This document shows, one piece after another, positions 41,849-50,193 of a stretch of 64,000 bases of DNA (within the stretch, counting starts at the first letter, position 1; every line of letters begins with the position of its first letter). The notes below the pieces were generated by a model. It had not been told where the DNA came from, made no database searches, and saw only the letters and a program-made list of their open reading frames with translations. A program made the translations under genes and the position numbers. This DNA is from Lentzea guizhouensis (GTDB lineage Bacteria; Actinomycetota; Actinomycetes; Mycobacteriales; Pseudonocardiaceae): NCBI RefSeq assembly GCF_001701025.1, contig NZ_CP016793.1, positions 868,001 to 932,000 of the forward strand, read 5' to 3'.

Positions 41849-44755
41849 ATGCATGACGAACGCGCGCTGCTGGAAGAACGCCTCAACCGCACGCTGAAGG
41901 AACGCATCCGCCCGGCCGTCTACGGCGAGACCGCGCCGCTGGAGCTCGCCGTGTGGACCGTGCCGGACGAGCCGGTGCCGGTCGCCGAAGCCCTCGCCGC
42001 GCGGTACGAACCCGCGAGCGTCGGCGACACCTGGGGTGCGCCGTGGAGCACGAGCTGGTTCCGGCTGACCGGCAGTGTTCCCGAGGCGTGGCAGGGCAAG
42101 CAGGTGGAGGTCGTGCTCGACCTCGGCTTCACCCACCCCGGCCCCGGTTTCCAGTCCGAGGGCCTCGCCTACTCCGCTGACGGCGTGCCGGTCAAGGGCA
42201 TCGAGCCGCGCAACACCTACCTGCCGGTCGAGGGCACCGAGGTCCTCTACTACCTCGAAGCCGCCGGCAACCCGACCATCCTCGACTTCCACCCGTTCCT
42301 GCCGACCCCGCTGGGCGACAAGGAGACCGCGGGCACCGAGCCGTTGTACAAGATCCTCAAGGCCGAGCTCGCGGTGTTCCAGCCGCAGGTCTGGCACCTG
42401 ATGCTGGACATCGAGGTGCTGCAGGGCCTGATGAGGGAGCTGCCCGAGCACGACCCGCGCCGGCACAAGGTCCTGCACGCGCTGGACCGGGCGATGGACA
42501 CGCTCGACCTCAACGCCGTCGCGGAGACGGCCGAGGACGCCCGCGCGCAGCTGCAGGGCGTGCTCGCACTGCCCGCGACGGCCTCCGCGCACAAGGTCTC
42601 CGCGATCGGCCACGCGCACATCGACTCCGCGTGGCTCTGGCCGTTGCGCGAGACGGTCCGCAAGTGCGCCAGGACGTTCTCGAACGTCACGAAGCTGATG
42701 GACTCCTACCCGGACTTCTACTTCGCGTGCTCGCAGGCGCAGCAGTACGCGTGGATGAAGGAGCACCACCCGCACGTGTGGGACCGGGTGCGCGAGAAGG
42801 TCCGCGGTGGACAGTTCGTGCCGGTCGGCGGCATGTGGGTCGAGTCGGACACGAACATGCCCGGCGGCGAGGCGATGGCCCGCCAGCTGGTGCACGGCAA
42901 GCGCTTCTTCCTGGAGAACTTCGGGGTGGAGACCGAGGAGGTGTGGCTGCCGGACTCGTTCGGCTACAGCGCCGCGCTCCCCCAGCTGATCAAGCTGTCC
43001 GGTTCGCGCTGGTTCCTCACCCAGAAGCTGTCGTGGAACCAGATCAACCGGTTCCCGCACCACACGTTCTGGTGGGAGGGCATCGACGGCACCCGGATCT
43101 TCACGCACTTCCCGCCGGTCGACACCTACAACTCGTCGCTGTCCGGCGAGGAGCTGGCCCGCGCCTCACGCCAGTTCGCCGAGCACGCCAAGGCCTCCCG
43201 GTCGCTGGTGCCGTTCGGCTACGGCGACGGCGGTGGCGGTCCCACCCGCGAGATGATGGAGACCGCGCACCGGGTCGCGAACCTCGAAGGCTCGCCGACG
43301 GTGCAGGTCGAACCGCCGCGCGACTTCTTCCAGGCCGCGCAGGACGAGTACCCGGACGCGCCGGTGTGGGCGGGCGAGCTGTACCTGGAGAAGCACCGCG
43401 CCACCTACACCACCCAGGCCAAGACCAAGCAGGGCAACCGCCGCAGCGAACACCTGCTGCGCGAGGCGGAGCACTGGTCGACGGTGGCGGCTCTCCAGGG
43501 TGCCGAGTACCCGTACGACGACCTCGACCGGTTGTGGAAGACCGTGCTGCTGCACCAGTTCCACGACATCCTGCCGGGCAGCTCGATCGCGTGGGTGCAC
43601 CGTGAGGCCGAGGCCACCTACGCGCGAGTGGCGGCCGAGCTCGAGGAGCTCACCGCGCGGGCGATCAACGCGGTCAAGGGCGACGGTGACCAGGAGATCA
43701 CGTTCGACGTGTTCGGCGGCGACGCGCCCAGGCCGTTCGTCGCGCCCGCGGACGGCGTGCTCGACAACGGCCGGATCCGCGTCACGATCGACGGCGACGG
43801 CGTGATCACCTCGATCCTCGACCTGGAGGAGCAGCGCGAGGTCCTGCCACCGCACGGGTTCGCCGGCCTGCCGCAGCTGCACAAGGACAACCCGAACCAG
43901 TGGGACGCCTGGGACATCGACCCGTTCTACCGCAACTGGCGGGCCGACCTGACCCCGTCCGAACGCGTCGACGGCACCGACGGCGTGGTCGTGCGCACCA
44001 AGTTCGGCAACTCCGCGCTCACCCAGACGATCCGGCTCAGGGAAGGCGCCAGGCAGGTCGACTTCTCCACCGAGGTCGACTGGCAGGAACGCGAGAAGCT
44101 GCTCAAGGTCGCCTTCCCGCTCGACCTGCGCGCCGAGGTCTCCACCGCGGAGACCCAGTTCGGCCACCTGCACCGCCCGGTGCACACCAACACCTCGTGG
44201 GAGGCCGCGAAGTTCGAGATCTGCGCCCATCGCTTCCTGCACGTCGGCGAACCCGGCTACGGCGTCGCGGTGGTCAACGACTCGACCTACGGCCACGAGG
44301 TCACCCGCACCACCCGCGAGGACGGCGGGACCACCACGACCGTGCGCCTGTCCCTGCTGCGCGCGCCGAGGTTCCCCGACCCCGAGACCGACCAGGGCGA
44401 ACACCGCTTCCGCTACGCCCTCGTCCTCGGCGGCCTGCCAGAGGCCGTCGACGCGGGCTACCGGATCAACCTGCCGCCGCAGGCCGTCCGGGGCTCGGTG
44501 ACGCCAGAACCGCTGGTGCGCACCGGCAACCCGGCGGTGAGGGTCGAGGCCGTGAAGCTGGCCGACGACCGGTCGGGCGACGTCGTCGTCCGGCTCTACG
44601 AGGCGCACGGCGGACGTGCGCGCGCCTCGATCAGCACCTCCTTCGCGTTCACGGGCATCCAGGAGACCGACCTGCTCGAACGGCCGCTGGGTGACGCTTC
44701 CGCGGAGGTGGTGCTGCGCCCGTTCCAAGTGATCACCCTGCGATTCACGAGGTAA
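41849..44755 (+). CDS. GH38 alpha-mannosidase
   Basis: 968 residues, a zinc-dependent retaining alpha-mannosidase. The N-terminal region of about 245 residues precedes the catalytic fold: GHAHIDSAWLWP with zinc ligands H257 and D259, nucleophile D369 in WLPDSFGYS, and LLHQFHDILPGSSI near 570. A beta-sandwich C-terminal domain closes it. No signal peptide, so it works on imported sugar. The start follows the GH5 stop by 5 nt. Bacterial GH38 enzymes trim alpha-mannose from N-glycan fragments and mannosyl-glycerate; the neighbours favour the former. Confidence 0.92.
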   Translation: MHDERALLEERLNRTLKERIRPAVYGETAPLELAVWTVPDEPVPVAEALAARYEPASVGDTWGAPWSTSWFRLTGSVPEAWQGKQVEVVLDLGFTHPGPGFQSEGLAYSADGVPVKGIEPRNTYLPVEGTEVLYYLEAAGNPTILDFHPFLPTPLGDKETAGTEPLYKILKAELAVFQPQVWHLMLDIEVLQGLMRELPEHDPRRHKVLHALDRAMDTLDLNAVAETAEDARAQLQGVLALPATASAHKVSAIGHAHIDSAWLWPLRETVRKCARTFSNVTKLMDSYPDFYFACSQAQQYAWMKEHHPHVWDRVREKVRGGQFVPVGGMWVESDTNMPGGEAMARQLVHGKRFFLENFGVETEEVWLPDSFGYSAALPQLIKLSGSRWFLTQKLSWNQINRFPHHTFWWEGIDGTRIFTHFPPVDTYNSSLSGEELARASRQFAEHAKASRSLVPFGYGDGGGGPTREMMETAHRVANLEGSPTVQVEPPRDFFQAAQDEYPDAPVWAGELYLEKHRATYTTQAKTKQGNRRSEHLLREAEHWSTVAALQGAEYPYDDLDRLWKTVLLHQFHDILPGSSIAWVHREAEATYARVAAELEELTARAINAVKGDGDQEITFDVFGGDAPRPFVAPADGVLDNGRIRVTIDGDGVITSILDLEEQREVLPPHGFAGLPQLHKDNPNQWDAWDIDPFYRNWRADLTPSERVDGTDGVVVRTKFGNSALTQTIRLREGARQVDFSTEVDWQEREKLLKVAFPLDLRAEVSTAETQFGHLHRPVHTNTSWEAAKFEICAHRFLHVGEPGYGVAVVNDSTYGHEVTRTTREDGGTTTTVRLSLLRAPRFPDPETDQGEHRFRYALVLGGLPEAVDAGYRINLPPQAVRGSVTPEPLVRTGNPAVRVEAVKLADDRSGDVVVRLYEAHGGRARASISTSFAFTGIQETDLLERPLGDASAEVVLRPFQVITLRFTR

Positions 44756-44758
44756 CAC

Positions 44759-45658
44759 ATGAAGAAGCTGTTCCTGGCGCTGTTGCTGGTGGTGCTCGCC
44801 GCACCACCGGCCACGGCCGCCACCCAGAAGCGGACCGTCGTCTACTACCAGACCCAGTACAGCAACGGCGCGACCGGCACCTACGTCTCGCCCAAGCCGC
44901 TGGTCGACCGCGGCACCGGCGTCACCGACCTGCTGGTCGCCGCCATTCACCTGAACGACAACAAGGTCGTGCACCTCAACGACCACCCGCCGTCTCACTC
45001 GCGGTACACGCAGATGTGGCAGGACCTCGCCGCGATCCAGGCCCGCGGCGTGAACGTGATCGGCATGGTCGGCGGCGCGGCACCCGGCTCGTTCCAACGC
45101 CTCGACACCCGGTTCGACGAGTACTACCCACTGCTGCGCGACACGATCCGGACCTACAAGCTCAACGGCGTCGACCTCGACGTCGAGGAGCGGATGTCGA
45201 TCGCGGGCATCCGGCGGGTCATCGACCAGCTGAAGGCGGACTTCGGTTCCGGCTTCATCGTCACGCTCTCGCCGGTCGCGAGTGCGTTGCGCGGCGGCGG
45301 CAACCTGTCCGGCTTCAACTACGAGGAGCTCTACCGCAGCCACGGCTCGAAGATCGCCTACTTCAACGGCCAGTTCTACAACGGCTGGGGCAGCGCCGCG
45401 AACACCTCGAACTACGACCAGATCATCAGCCGCGGCCTGATCCCGGCCAACAAGGTCGTGCTCGGCACGCTGACCAACTCGGCCAACGGCGGCAGCGGGT
45501 ACGTGACCATCTCCACGCTGCGCAGCACGGTGACGTCGTTGAAGACGAAGTACGCGAACTTCGGCGGAGTCGCCGGGTGGGAGTACTTCAACTCGCTGCC
45601 CGGTGGCACGGCGGCGCCGTGGCAGTGGGCGAGCGAGGTGACGGCGATGCAGAGGTAG
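44759..45658 (+). CDS. Secreted GH18 hydrolase, likely endo-beta-N-acetylglucosaminidase
   Basis: 299 residues with a signal peptide (MKKLFLALLLVVLAAPPATA). The GH18 catalytic motif is NGVDLDVEE, with D139, D141 and catalytic E143. The size and single domain fit the Endo-H/EndoS group or small chitinases. Three nt after the GH38 stop and the last gene of the operon. Context suggests that it releases high-mannose N-glycans from glycoproteins outside the cell. A chitin role remains possible. Confidence 0.88.
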   Translation: MKKLFLALLLVVLAAPPATAATQKRTVVYYQTQYSNGATGTYVSPKPLVDRGTGVTDLLVAAIHLNDNKVVHLNDHPPSHSRYTQMWQDLAAIQARGVNVIGMVGGAAPGSFQRLDTRFDEYYPLLRDTIRTYKLNGVDLDVEERMSIAGIRRVIDQLKADFGSGFIVTLSPVASALRGGGNLSGFNYEELYRSHGSKIAYFNGQFYNGWGSAANTSNYDQIISRGLIPANKVVLGTLTNSANGGSGYVTISTLRSTVTSLKTKYANFGGVAGWEYFNSLPGGTAAPWQWASEVTAMQR

Positions 45659-45675
45659 GCCGATCGGCGGAACTT

Positions 45676-45706
45676 CGGGCGGGGTGTGCAACGAACACCC
45701 CGCCCG
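45676..45706 (+). terminator. Terminator of the N-glycan operon
   Basis: Perfect 12-bp arms (CGGGCGGGGTGT / ACACCCCGCCCG) and a 7-nt loop, 18 nt beyond the GH18 stop. Confidence 0.85.
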
Positions 45707-45776
45707 TCGCGATTGACCGCCGGGGACACCTGCGGCCGGCAGGGCGGCAGGTCTGGGGGACTTGGGGGACTTTCGC

Positions 45777-47276
45777 ATGCCTTCTGCAAGATCACTGGTG
45801 GTCGCGGCCGCCGTGCTGGTGGGGGTGCTGACGCCGGGTGTCGCACACGCGGCCCCGCCTTCGAACGACGACTTCGGCTCGGCGACCGTCGTCGGCTCGC
45901 TGCCGTACTCGGTCGCGCAGGACACGACCGAGGCGACCAGAGCCGCCGACGACCCGGCCGCCTGCCTCGGTCACAGCGTCACCGGTTCGGTGTGGTTCAC
46001 CTACACCGCCACCGAGAACGGCCTGCTGCGTCTGAAGACCGAGGGCAGCGACAGGGACCTGTACGTCACGACGTACACCGGTGAGCGGGGTGACCTCAAG
46101 CAGCTGTGGAACCCCCGGTGGGACGGCTGCACCACGACCCGCACCGTGCCGATCACGTTCCCCGCGACGGCTGGCACCACGTACCACTTCATGGTCAGCG
46201 GCAACGGCACACCGGGCGGCGCGTTGCAGCTCGCGCTCGACCGGATCGCCCCGGTCGCCAACGACGACTTCGCCGACGCGCAGCCGGTGACCGCACTGCC
46301 CGCCACCATGTCGCAGCCCGACTACACGCTGGCGTCGGCCGAGACGGACGAGCCGGCGGCGTGCTCCGGCAACCAGGGCGCTCCGTCCGTCTGGTACGCC
46401 TACACGCCGACGCGGACGCAGTCGGTGGTGCTCAGGTTCGACAACAGCAGCAGCGGGCCGAGCGCCGGTCTCTACGAGGGAACATCGCTGGCGGACCTGC
46501 ACGTGCTCGCCTGTGCCAGCGGCTACAGCTACAACGGCAAGGCCGCCGGACTCACCGCGGGCAGGACCTACTTCATCCAGCTCACCGGTACCAACGACCG
46601 CTGGCAGTCGCCCGCGACGCTGCGGCTGTCCGAAGCACTGGCGCTGCAGACCTCGGTCCACGGCCCGTCCGAGGAACGCCCGCTGTACGAGACCATCGGT
46701 TTCTCGCTGCAGCACTACAACTCCTACGACGCACCGGTGACGACCTCGTGGGACTTCGGCGACGGCACCACCGCGCCGCCCAGCACGGAGACCGGCCAGC
46801 AGCACAGGTACGCCGCCGACGGCGAGTACACCGTGACGGTCACCTCGACCTCCGCCGACGGCCGCACCAGCAGCGACACCACCGTCGTCAAGGTCAAGAC
46901 CCACGACGTCGGCATCACCCGGTTCGCCGTGCCGGCCTCGGCCAGGGCCGGTGACCAGAAGACGATCACCGTGCAGCTCGCGAACACCCGCTACCTGGAG
47001 AAGCCGACCGTCACGCTCTACCGGTCGGACAACGGCTCGTGGGAGCAGGTAGGCCGGCTCACGATCGAGGTCCCCGCGCACCCGACCCGCAAGGTCGGCT
47101 TCCCGTTCGCCTACACCTTCACCCCGGAGGACGCCGCGATCGGCAAGGTGACGTTCCGCGCCGTGGCCGAACTGCCGTGGCCCACGCAGGACGCCCGCGA
47201 GCAGGACAACGAGGTGATCGCGATCGCGACCACCGTGCGTCCCGCCGCCACCTCGGCCGCCGCTCTCACGAACTGA
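45777..47276 (+). CDS. Secreted PKD-domain protein, copy 1
   Basis: 499 residues with signal peptide ending AHA. Two N-terminal beta domains of the PPC/pre-peptidase kind (each starts with a NDDF motif: SNDDFGSAT and ANDDFADAQ), a PKD domain (SWDFGDGTTAPPSTETGQQH), and a C-terminal CARDB-like domain (HDVGITRFAVPASARAGDQK). No catalytic domain. Probably an extracellular binding or scaffold protein. ATG at 45777 with GGGGGA upstream. 13 nt before its paralogue. Confidence 0.8.
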   Translation: MPSARSLVVAAAVLVGVLTPGVAHAAPPSNDDFGSATVVGSLPYSVAQDTTEATRAADDPAACLGHSVTGSVWFTYTATENGLLRLKTEGSDRDLYVTTYTGERGDLKQLWNPRWDGCTTTRTVPITFPATAGTTYHFMVSGNGTPGGALQLALDRIAPVANDDFADAQPVTALPATMSQPDYTLASAETDEPAACSGNQGAPSVWYAYTPTRTQSVVLRFDNSSSGPSAGLYEGTSLADLHVLACASGYSYNGKAAGLTAGRTYFIQLTGTNDRWQSPATLRLSEALALQTSVHGPSEERPLYETIGFSLQHYNSYDAPVTTSWDFGDGTTAPPSTETGQQHRYAADGEYTVTVTSTSADGRTSSDTTVVKVKTHDVGITRFAVPASARAGDQKTITVQLANTRYLEKPTVTLYRSDNGSWEQVGRLTIEVPAHPTRKVGFPFAYTFTPEDAAIGKVTFRAVAELPWPTQDAREQDNEVIAIATTVRPAATSAAALTN

Positions 47277-47288
47277 TCCGGGGAACTC

Positions 47289-48764
47289 ATGAAGCTCAGC
47301 AGACTGCGCCTGACCGCCACCGCGGTGGCTGTGGCCGCACTGACCACGTTCGCGCCCGGCGTCGCACACGCCGACGCGCCCGCCAACGACGACTTCGACG
47401 GCGCCACCGAGATCACCGCGCTGCCGGCCACGACGACCGTCGACACCACCGGCGCCACCAAGGCGGCCGACGACCCGATCATCTGCGGCTACCAGAGCCA
47501 CCACACGGTGTGGCTGCGCTACACGGCCACCGCGACCGAGTTGGTCAGGCTGACCAACCAGGACAACAGCTACTCGTTCTTCGCCGTCTTCACCGGCACC
47601 CGCGGTGCCCTCACCCCGGTGCCGGGTGCTTGCACCAGTCCGTGGGAGAGCACGAAGACCTTCAGCGTCACGGCGGGCACGACCTACCACCTCGCCGTGG
47701 CCGAGCACTACTCCGGCTACACGAGCCCGGTGACGCTGACCACGACGCCGGTGCGCGCCGCCGCCAACGACGACCGGGCGGCGGCAACCCCGGTCACGCT
47801 GCCGTCGCGGATCGAGGGCGACCTCACCCGCGCGACGGCGGAACCGGGTGAGGTGCCGCCGAGCTGCGACACCACCGCCACCAAGTCGCTCTGGTACCGC
47901 TACCAGGGGACGCGCACGCAGTGGGTCAACGTCTCCGCGTACTACAACGCGATCAGCGTGCACCGCGCGAGCGATCTGTCCGAAGTGGACTGCTTTGCGT
48001 CCGGAGGCAACTTGAACGGCGCGGTGTTCGCGACGACCGCGGGCGAAACGTACCTGATCCGGGTGGCGCGTTCCCCGGAACGCGTGGAGCCGTTCTGGAT
48101 GGACGTCGTAGCGGCCTCACCGCTGAAGCCGACCGCCCTGGTCAACCGCCACCAGCCGACGGTGCTCGACGACCTCCCGTTCGAGATCCTCTCCGGCGAC
48201 CGGCACGGCAGGGTGCTCACCAGCGGAGTGATCGACTTCGGCGACGGCACCTCGAGGAGCTTCGTCGCGTACGACCAGATCCGCCACCAGTACGCGCGGG
48301 ACGGCGTGTACACGATCACCGTGACGGGCTCCACGAGTGACGGCCGCACGGGCACCGGAACCAGCACGGTCACGATCGACACGCACGACGTGTCGGTGGC
48401 CGCGCTGTCGGTGCCGTCCTCGGTGCGGGCCGGCCAGACCAAGCCGATCACGGTGTCGGTCGCCAACACCCGGCAGACCGAGAACGTCCGGGTCACCCTC
48501 TACCGGGTCAGCGAGACCGGCGGCTACGACGAGGCGGTCGGCGTGGCGGTCCAGCGGGTGGTGGCCTCACCAACGGGCAAGGTCGGCTTCCCGTTCGCCT
48601 ACACCTACACCACGGAGGACGCGACGCTGGGCAAGGTCACGTTCCGCGCGGTCGCCGCGCTGGAGGCCTGGGACGTCCGCGAGGCGAAGCCGGACGACAA
48701 CGAGGCCCGTGCCACCACGACCTCCGTCCGTCCGGCGGCCGCCAGCAACGCGCGAACTGACTAG
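47289..48764 (+). CDS. Secreted PKD-domain protein, copy 2
   Basis: 491 residues, same order as its upstream neighbour: signal peptide (AHA), two PPC-like NDDF/NDDR domains, PKD (IDFGDGTSRSF) and CARDB-like region (HDVSVAALSVPSSVRAGQTK). It clearly arose by tandem duplication and has since diverged. ATG at 47289, 13 nt after the previous stop. Function not known. Confidence 0.8.
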   Translation: MKLSRLRLTATAVAVAALTTFAPGVAHADAPANDDFDGATEITALPATTTVDTTGATKAADDPIICGYQSHHTVWLRYTATATELVRLTNQDNSYSFFAVFTGTRGALTPVPGACTSPWESTKTFSVTAGTTYHLAVAEHYSGYTSPVTLTTTPVRAAANDDRAAATPVTLPSRIEGDLTRATAEPGEVPPSCDTTATKSLWYRYQGTRTQWVNVSAYYNAISVHRASDLSEVDCFASGGNLNGAVFATTAGETYLIRVARSPERVEPFWMDVVAASPLKPTALVNRHQPTVLDDLPFEILSGDRHGRVLTSGVIDFGDGTSRSFVAYDQIRHQYARDGVYTITVTGSTSDGRTGTGTSTVTIDTHDVSVAALSVPSSVRAGQTKPITVSVANTRQTENVRVTLYRVSETGGYDEAVGVAVQRVVASPTGKVGFPFAYTYTTEDATLGKVTFRAVAALEAWDVREAKPDDNEARATTTSVRPAAASNARTD

Positions 48765-48770
48765 GACCGC

Positions 48771-48828
48771 CCCCTTACCCGGCCGCCGGAGAGCCGTCCA
48801 CCGCTCACCGCAGCAGCCGGGTAAGGGG
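48771..48828 (+). terminator. Long-loop hairpin after the PKD paralogue pair
   Basis: Perfect 13-bp arms CCCCTTACCCGGC / GCCGGGTAAGGGG with a 32-nt loop, starting 6 nt after the stop codon. Confidence 0.65.
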
Positions 48829-48927
48829 TCTCACAGCCCAGCCTTGGGTGTTCGTCCGATGTGAGGGCACACCCCTCAGCAGCAATCTCATCGTCAACAG
48901 AGAGACGAACTGAGGGAGCTGGGTCAG

Positions 48928-49104
48928 ATGGAGTGGACGCCCGAGGCGATCAAGGCGGAGATGGACTACCGGCAGGCCGCGCTGCGTGAGGACGCCCGCC
49001 GCGTGCAGGAGTACTACCGCAACGGTGGCCGGCCGCGTTCGTGGTGGCACCGCATGACGCACCGCCATGAGCCTGAGGTGCCCAACGGGCAACAGGCCGC
49101 CTGA
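48928..49104 (+). CDS. 58-residue charged protein
   Basis: MEWTPEAIKAEMDYRQAALR opens an amphipathic helix, followed by a basic, Trp-rich end (RPRSWWHRMTHRHEPE). GGGAG upstream of ATG at 48928. The GC3-rich codons and the terminator directly behind it support a real gene. No family recognised. Possibly a DNA/membrane-interacting peptide. Confidence 0.7.
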   Translation: MEWTPEAIKAEMDYRQAALREDARRVQEYYRNGGRPRSWWHRMTHRHEPEVPNGQQAA

Positions 49105-49112
49105 TGCCGGAA

Positions 49113-49159
49113 ACGGGTCGTGGGTGGTTCCTCTCGTCCAGGAACCACCCACGACCCGT
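49113..49159 (+). terminator. Perfect 20-bp hairpin after the 58-residue gene
   Basis: Arms ACGGGTCGTGGGTGGTTCCT and its complement with a 7-nt loop, followed by GTTGTT. A very strong intrinsic-type terminator. Confidence 0.8.
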
Positions 49160-49167
49160 GTTGTTCG

Positions 49168-49217
49168 GGCGTCTGCAAGTACCACCGACTCGGGGGTTGG
49201 TAGTACTTGCAGACGCC
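49168..49217 (-). terminator. Hairpin after the betaine-binding protein gene
   Basis: 19-bp arms (GGCGTCTGCAAGTAC...) with one mismatch and a 12-nt loop, 9 nt past the stop of the minus-strand gene. It pairs with the neighbouring hairpin at 49113 so that each convergent gene ends in its own. Confidence 0.75.
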
Positions 49218-49225
49218 GTTCAGCG

Positions 49226-50179
49226 TCACGCCTTGGGCAGCCAGGCCTTCACCTTGCCGGCGTTGGCCTCGACCCACTTCTTGGCCGCGTCATCCGGCTT
49301 CATCTTGTCCTCGGCGATGTACTTCGCGACCGTGTTCTGGTCCTCGTTGGTCCACTTGAAGTTCTTCACCAGCTGGGCCGCGGGGCCGTTGGCGTCGGCG
49401 AACTTCTTGGACACGATCTTGTCGAGGTCGTAGTCCGGGTAGTCGCAGGCGATCTTCTCGGCGTCGGCGTCACAGCCGGGGGTGTAGGCGGGGAGCTTCA
49501 CCTTCTCGAGCTTGATCTCGTTGAGCAGCCACTGCGGCGAGTAGAAGTAGCCGATGACCCACTTCTTGTCCTTCTCCGCCTGGCGGAACGCCTGGATCAG
49601 CGCGGTCTCGCTGCCGCCGTAGACGACCTTGTAGTCGAGGTTCAGGTTCTTCACCAGAGCCTCGTCGTTGGTCACGAACGACGGGTCGCCGTCGAGCAGC
49701 TGGCCCTTCTCACCGGACTCGGACGTCTTGAACCTGTCCGCGTACTTGTTGAGGTTGTTCCAGTCGAGGATGTCGGGGTGCTCCTTGGCGAGCCACGGCG
49801 GCACGTACCAGCCGATCTGGCCCTGCACGCCCGTGGAGCCGGCGCTGACGGCGGTCTTCTGCTCGTCGATGTACTTCTTGCGCAGGTCGTCGTGGCCCCA
49901 GTTCTCGACGACGGCGTCGACCTCGCCGGTGCCGAAGCCCTGCCAGGCCACCTCTTCCTTGAGCTCCTTCTTGGTGACCTTGCACTTGAGGTCCTTCTCG
50001 GCCACGTACGCGAGCACGGCCGCGTTCGCCTCGTAACCGACCCACGGGTTGATCGCGAGGTTGAACGTGCCGCAGTCACCGGCCGCACCCGACGAGGTGT
50101 CACCGACCTTCGCGCCACCGCAACCGGCGACCGCGAGTGCTCCTGCGAGCACCACGCCCAGCACGCTGTGCCTTGCCAC
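49226..50179 (-). CDS. Glycine-betaine-type ABC substrate-binding lipoprotein, copy 1
   Basis: 317 residues of the OpuAC/ProX family. Signal peptide with lipobox VAGC, then the binding domain: FNLAINPWVGYEANAA, W52-type aromatic residues, YVPPWLAKEHPDILDW, DPSFVTNDEALVKN. GTG at 50179 is in frame and preceded by AAGGG. It is 14 nt after the permease, on the same strand as permease and ATPase. The ligand is predicted to be glycine betaine, choline or proline betaine; aromatic-cage residues are visible but specificity cannot be read. Confidence 0.9.
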   Translation of the reverse strand: MARHSVLGVVLAGALAVAGCGGAKVGDTSSGAAGDCGTFNLAINPWVGYEANAAVLAYVAEKDLKCKVTKKELKEEVAWQGFGTGEVDAVVENWGHDDLRKKYIDEQKTAVSAGSTGVQGQIGWYVPPWLAKEHPDILDWNNLNKYADRFKTSESGEKGQLLDGDPSFVTNDEALVKNLNLDYKVVYGGSETALIQAFRQAEKDKKWVIGYFYSPQWLLNEIKLEKVKLPAYTPGCDADAEKIACDYPDYDLDKIVSKKFADANGPAAQLVKNFKWTNEDQNTVAKYIAEDKMKPDDAAKKWVEANAGKVKAWLPKA

Positions 50180-50193
50180 TTCCCACGACCCTT

